Source of the DNA: Yersinia enterocolitica
Lineage (GTDB): Bacteria > Pseudomonadota > Gammaproteobacteria > Enterobacterales > Enterobacteriaceae
NCBI GenBank assembly: GCA_002082245.2
Contig: NBTC02000002.1
Coordinates: 3,410,001 to 3,474,000 of the forward strand
Direction of reading: 5' to 3'
Length of the DNA: 64,000 nt
Below, piece after piece: positions 61,941 to 64,000 of the stretch; positions within the stretch are counted from its first letter, which is position 1, and each line of letters opens with the position of its first letter. Under the pieces are notes generated by a model. That model searched no databases. It was not told the origin of the DNA and saw only the letters and a list, made by a program, of their open reading frames with translations. The translations under genes and the position numbers were made by a program.

Positions 61941-63198
61941 GACTCACCTCCGGCAGACGTCCAGCGAAAGAAAGCACAAACTGACCAGCCAGAGAGCGGC
62001 GGGCATCTTGTTCGGAATGGGCAGTGACTGATTCACGGTGCGGCTTGGCGTTCAGGTCAGAACGGCACACGGCGAGAAAGAGAAATTTAAAGCGAGTTGG
62101 GGTATGATTTAACATAGCTGCCTCGTTACTTGCGTTAACGTTGGTGGTGAGAGGCCCGGTTAGTGGTGAGACACTTCCGGGCTTCGTTATATGTGCGCCA
62201 CCTGTGGATAAGGTGTGTAAACACGATAGGTTATGATGTATAAACACGTCAAGTCTTTTAAATAAATAATTATTGCGTATAGTGTGTAAACATAAATCAA
62301 GTTTTATTTTCGAGGCTCTAATGGCAACGGGTAACAAAAACAATAAATCGAGTTTTAAAGGAATTCGCTTTCCGTATGAGTTAATCGATGATATTGACGC
62401 TAGCGTAGAGCGTGAAAAGGCAGATAATCCGGGGGCAAACTTTTCCGCATGGGTGCTCGATGCCTGTGGCCGCAAACTCAAGGGTGAGCAACGCAAGAAG
62501 GCCAAAGAAGCACCAGAGGGCTGAACAGGCTTACTTACAGTAACTCTGTGACCTACGAAAGTTTCGCAGATACGAACAGGCTGTTCTGCAAGGTGTTGAT
62601 TTTTATAATTACGCAAATTTGCGTTATCATTTAGCATGTGTGGGTTTTGCAAATAGTTTTTAACTAGCTGCAAATCCTGCCGCGCTGCAAGATGTTGATT
62701 TAACTCATGATGGAAAAACCCATAACCCCAAAGCGCGGTATTCTCAGTACCGCCTTTTTCTTTGCCTGTAACCTGCTGATTTTCGTTGTTACATCCGTTT
62801 TGAATGACTGCCGAACCTGAGCAATGTTTATGTTCAGCCGAACCCGAATACTGTTCGTCTTTGATTTCCCGACAAACGGACTGTGCGTTCCTCGAAAGAA
62901 TCAATGAGTTAGGTAATTGTTTTGTTTTAGCACAATTAAGTTTAATCAACGGGTTACGGCGTACCGGTAAACTCGGTGAATCGCGGTGTTTGATTTCCCG
63001 ACTCCCTGCGCGGCAGGTTTGTGCAAGAATCAATGAATTGCGTGATGTTTGTGAGTAGCCGAAAGTCACCCACAAAGTTTTGTGCAACTGGCCCGAAATT
63101 ACTAGGTTAGTATGCGACTCGCTCAAAGATAGTCGGTTCAGGGAGCCAGCCAAGGGAAAGGCTTTATTCTGGCTGGCTGCTGGAGTTGTGAGCATCAT
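61933..63198 (-). CDS. Ash/Icd-like composite open frame
   Basis: A 421-codon frame whose ATG overlaps the antirepressor stop (ATGA), so it can be translated by coupling. The N-terminal half has the low-complexity, repeat-containing sequence typical of phage Ash proteins (REIKHRDSPSLPVRRNPL; TENTALWGYGFFHHELNQH). The last 80 residues (MLNHTPTRFKFLFLAVCRSDL... FAGRLPEVSHA) match Icd-like cell-division inhibitors of P4-type elements. Usually these are separate genes, so internal starts are possible, for example at the MLNHTPT Met. The opposite strand holds a YnfO-like gene and two 51-nt repeats. Confidence 0.6.
   Translation of the reverse strand: MMLTTPAASQNKAFPLAGSLNRLSLSESHTNLVISGQLHKTLWVTFGYSQTSRNSLILAQTCRAGSREIKHRDSPSLPVRRNPLIKLNCAKTKQLPNSLILSRNAQSVCREIKDEQYSGSAEHKHCSGSAVIQNGCNNENQQVTGKEKGGTENTALWGYGFFHHELNQHLAARQDLQLVKNYLQNPHMLNDNANLRNYKNQHLAEQPVRICETFVGHRVTVSKPVQPSGASLAFLRCSPLSLRPQASSTHAEKFAPGLSAFSRSTLASISSINSYGKRIPLKLDLLFLLPVAIRASKIKLDLCLHTIRNNYLFKRLDVFIHHNLSCLHTLSTGGAHITKPGSVSPLTGPLTTNVNASNEAAMLNHTPTRFKFLFLAVCRSDLNAKPHRESVTAHSEQDARRSLAGQFVLSFAGRLPEVSHA
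62213..62293 (+). promoter_or_regulatory. operator-like repeats upstream of the YnfO-like gene
   Basis: GTGTGTAAACAC (62213-62224), TGTATAAACAC (62237-62247) and GTGTGTAAACAT (62282-62293) are three near-copies in the 108 bp before the gene. The first is close to a palindrome. Autoregulation by the ribbon-helix-helix-like product is the simplest reading. Confidence 0.6.
62321..62524 (+). CDS. YlcI/YnfO family small regulator
   Basis: A 67-aa protein from ATG at 62321 (GAGG upstream): MATGNKNNKSSFKGIRFPYELIDDI, then SAWVLDACGRKLKGEQRKKAK. This matches the YlcI/YnfO proteins of E. coli prophages, which look like ribbon-helix-helix DNA-binding proteins. It is encoded antisense inside the Ash/Icd frame and is the only plus-strand gene in this part. 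It may be the switch repressor of the element; that is inference. Confidence 0.78.
   Translation: MATGNKNNKSSFKGIRFPYELIDDIDASVEREKADNPGANFSAWVLDACGRKLKGEQRKKAKEAPEG
62860..63039. repeat. two 51-nt direct repeats in the Ash region
   Basis: Units 62860-62910 and 62989-63039 are both 51 nt. Each begins TTTGATTTCCCGAC and ends AAGAATCAATGA(G/A)TT, with different centres. The second contains CCTGC-gcg-GCAGG. Inside P4, immunity depends on a short RNA pairing with repeated leader sequences, and this is the corresponding operon position. It could also simply be a repeat in the Ash protein. Confidence 0.55.
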
Positions 63199-63989
63199 GC
63201 CAATACCTCCAGTCGCTTAGTAAGCCAACGTTGAGCCAGTTCGGTGAGCTTTACTTTCCGAGTGGCTGTAGATGTATCCAGATCAAGCAACGCACAATCA
63301 CGGCTTTCCAGATAGGCCACCAGCGCCAACTGCTCAGTATTCATGTGGTCGCGCACTTTCCCGCTGATACCATTTCTCTTCGCCCATACAGGTGGGTGCA
63401 TACCAAGTACCAGGCGATTGATAAACGTGCATTCATTGCTGTAGGCGAAACCATGCTGTGTGTCGCCGGTGCGCTCGATATAACCCTTCACGGCCTCAGA
63501 CATGCTTTTGTGGTCTTCACAGGCCGCAACACGGTTCTTGCGCCAATCCATCAGTGCGGCGCTGTATTCCTCTGGATCTACACGGCGAAGGCGTTCTTCA
63601 CAGTCGATGAAGTATCGGCGGGCGGCTTTGCCTTGATCGTTGCGTTCGACCATCGATAGCTCTTTAGCCATATCCAAACTGAGAATGTAATCATGCTCGA
63701 CCTGCTGGCGTGATTTTGCGCTCGCCCGTTTTGGCGTGCTCAAATTTTCCGCAATGACGTAATCAACATCTTCAATAAATCCGAACTGCTTAACCCGCCC
63801 TTTAATCCAGTTGGTGAAATCACGGCCAACTTTCAAAAACACATGCAACTTCCTCCCACTAACGGATTGAATATCTTTGTTGCCAATATTGCAGATCAGT
63901 ACGGGGATGCGTTCTGCAAAATTAACTACATTCTGAATTTTAGCGTGAGTTTGTCCCTGACCGGATTCGGTCACATTTTCAGTTTTCAT
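63195..63989 (-). CDS. AntA/AntB antirepressor family protein
   Basis: A 264-aa protein with the AntA/AntB domain at about 43-135: VSGRKLHVFLKVGRDFTNWI, then HDYILSLDMAKELSMVERN and GKAARRYFIDCEERL. Such phage proteins relieve repression of lytic genes. A second C-terminal DNA-binding-like region follows (VWAKRNGISGKVRDHM). It seems to be the first gene of the rightward-to-leftward operon seen here, and its stop overlaps the next start (ATGA). No ribosome-binding site is seen in the 11 nt left before the window ends. Confidence 0.87.
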   Translation of the reverse strand: MKTENVTESGQGQTHAKIQNVVNFAERIPVLICNIGNKDIQSVSGRKLHVFLKVGRDFTNWIKGRVKQFGFIEDVDYVIAENLSTPKRASAKSRQQVEHDYILSLDMAKELSMVERNDQGKAARRYFIDCEERLRRVDPEEYSAALMDWRKNRVAACEDHKSMSEAVKGYIERTGDTQHGFAYSNECTFINRLVLGMHPPVWAKRNGISGKVRDHMNTEQLALVAYLESRDCALLDLDTSTATRKVKLTELAQRWLTKRLEVLA

Positions 63990-64000
63990 ATTTTTATGCT

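Noticed and set aside
62804..63058. 84-codon plus-strand frame opposite the Ash region
   Set aside because: No ribosome-binding site; it is a mirror of the Ash frame repeats with no recognisable protein.

Overview
The window is a piece of an enterobacterial chromosome, most likely a Yersinia. The gene order (rrn-mobBA-yihD-srkA-dsbA-polA-spf-engB-csrC-yihI-hemN-glnGLA-typA-yihX-yihY-dtd-fabY, then yicH-xanP-gltS-recG-trmH-spoT-rpoZ-gmk-ligB-yicG) is two E. coli-like core blocks placed next to each other, and three ERIC elements sit between genes. The genus call rests on protein similarity from memory; the species is not determined.

Region 1 (1-4138): end of an rRNA operon (16S 3' end, tRNA-Glu, 23S, 5S, terminator). 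Region 2 (4.3-24.3 kb): housekeeping genes for molybdenum cofactor, disulfide formation, DNA replication, heme synthesis and nitrogen control. It includes the sRNAs Spot 42 and CsrC and a complete glnA control region (sigma-54 promoter plus two NtrC sites). Region 3 (24.7-31.4 kb): an accessory island. A sigma-54 activator with a C-terminal repeat region is followed by a near-consensus -24/-12 promoter with two phased upstream dyads. That promoter drives a two-gene operon: an unknown 225-aa protein and a 218-aa protein with a papain-like Cys/His/Asp pattern. Then come an Nlp/Ner-like regulator and three tandem PAS-LuxR paralogues. This island is the best candidate for an undescribed system. 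Region 4 (31.4-44.8 kb): the yicH-to-yicG core block, with ligB broken by an in-frame amber codon.

Region 5 (45-52.3 kb): a lipoprotein, a nucleoside transporter, a convergent rpfF/rpfR pair (a cis-2-unsaturated fatty acid signal synthase and its PAS-GGDEF-EAL receptor), a DUF4282 membrane protein, a metallo-beta-lactamase-fold enzyme and a YjaB-like acetyltransferase. Region 6 (about 52.6-64 kb): a P4-like phage satellite or prophage running past the window end. In transcription order on the minus strand it has an AntA/AntB antirepressor, an Ash/Icd-like frame, four small overlapping genes and a 901-aa primase-helicase. A 300-bp origin-like array of 12 nine-base iterons follows, then a cargo pair (M41-like metalloprotease and lipoprotein). 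A Doc/HTH toxin-antitoxin-like pair lies at the left end. A YnfO-like regulator is encoded antisense inside the Ash frame. No integrase or attachment site is visible, so the element's limits are not defined.
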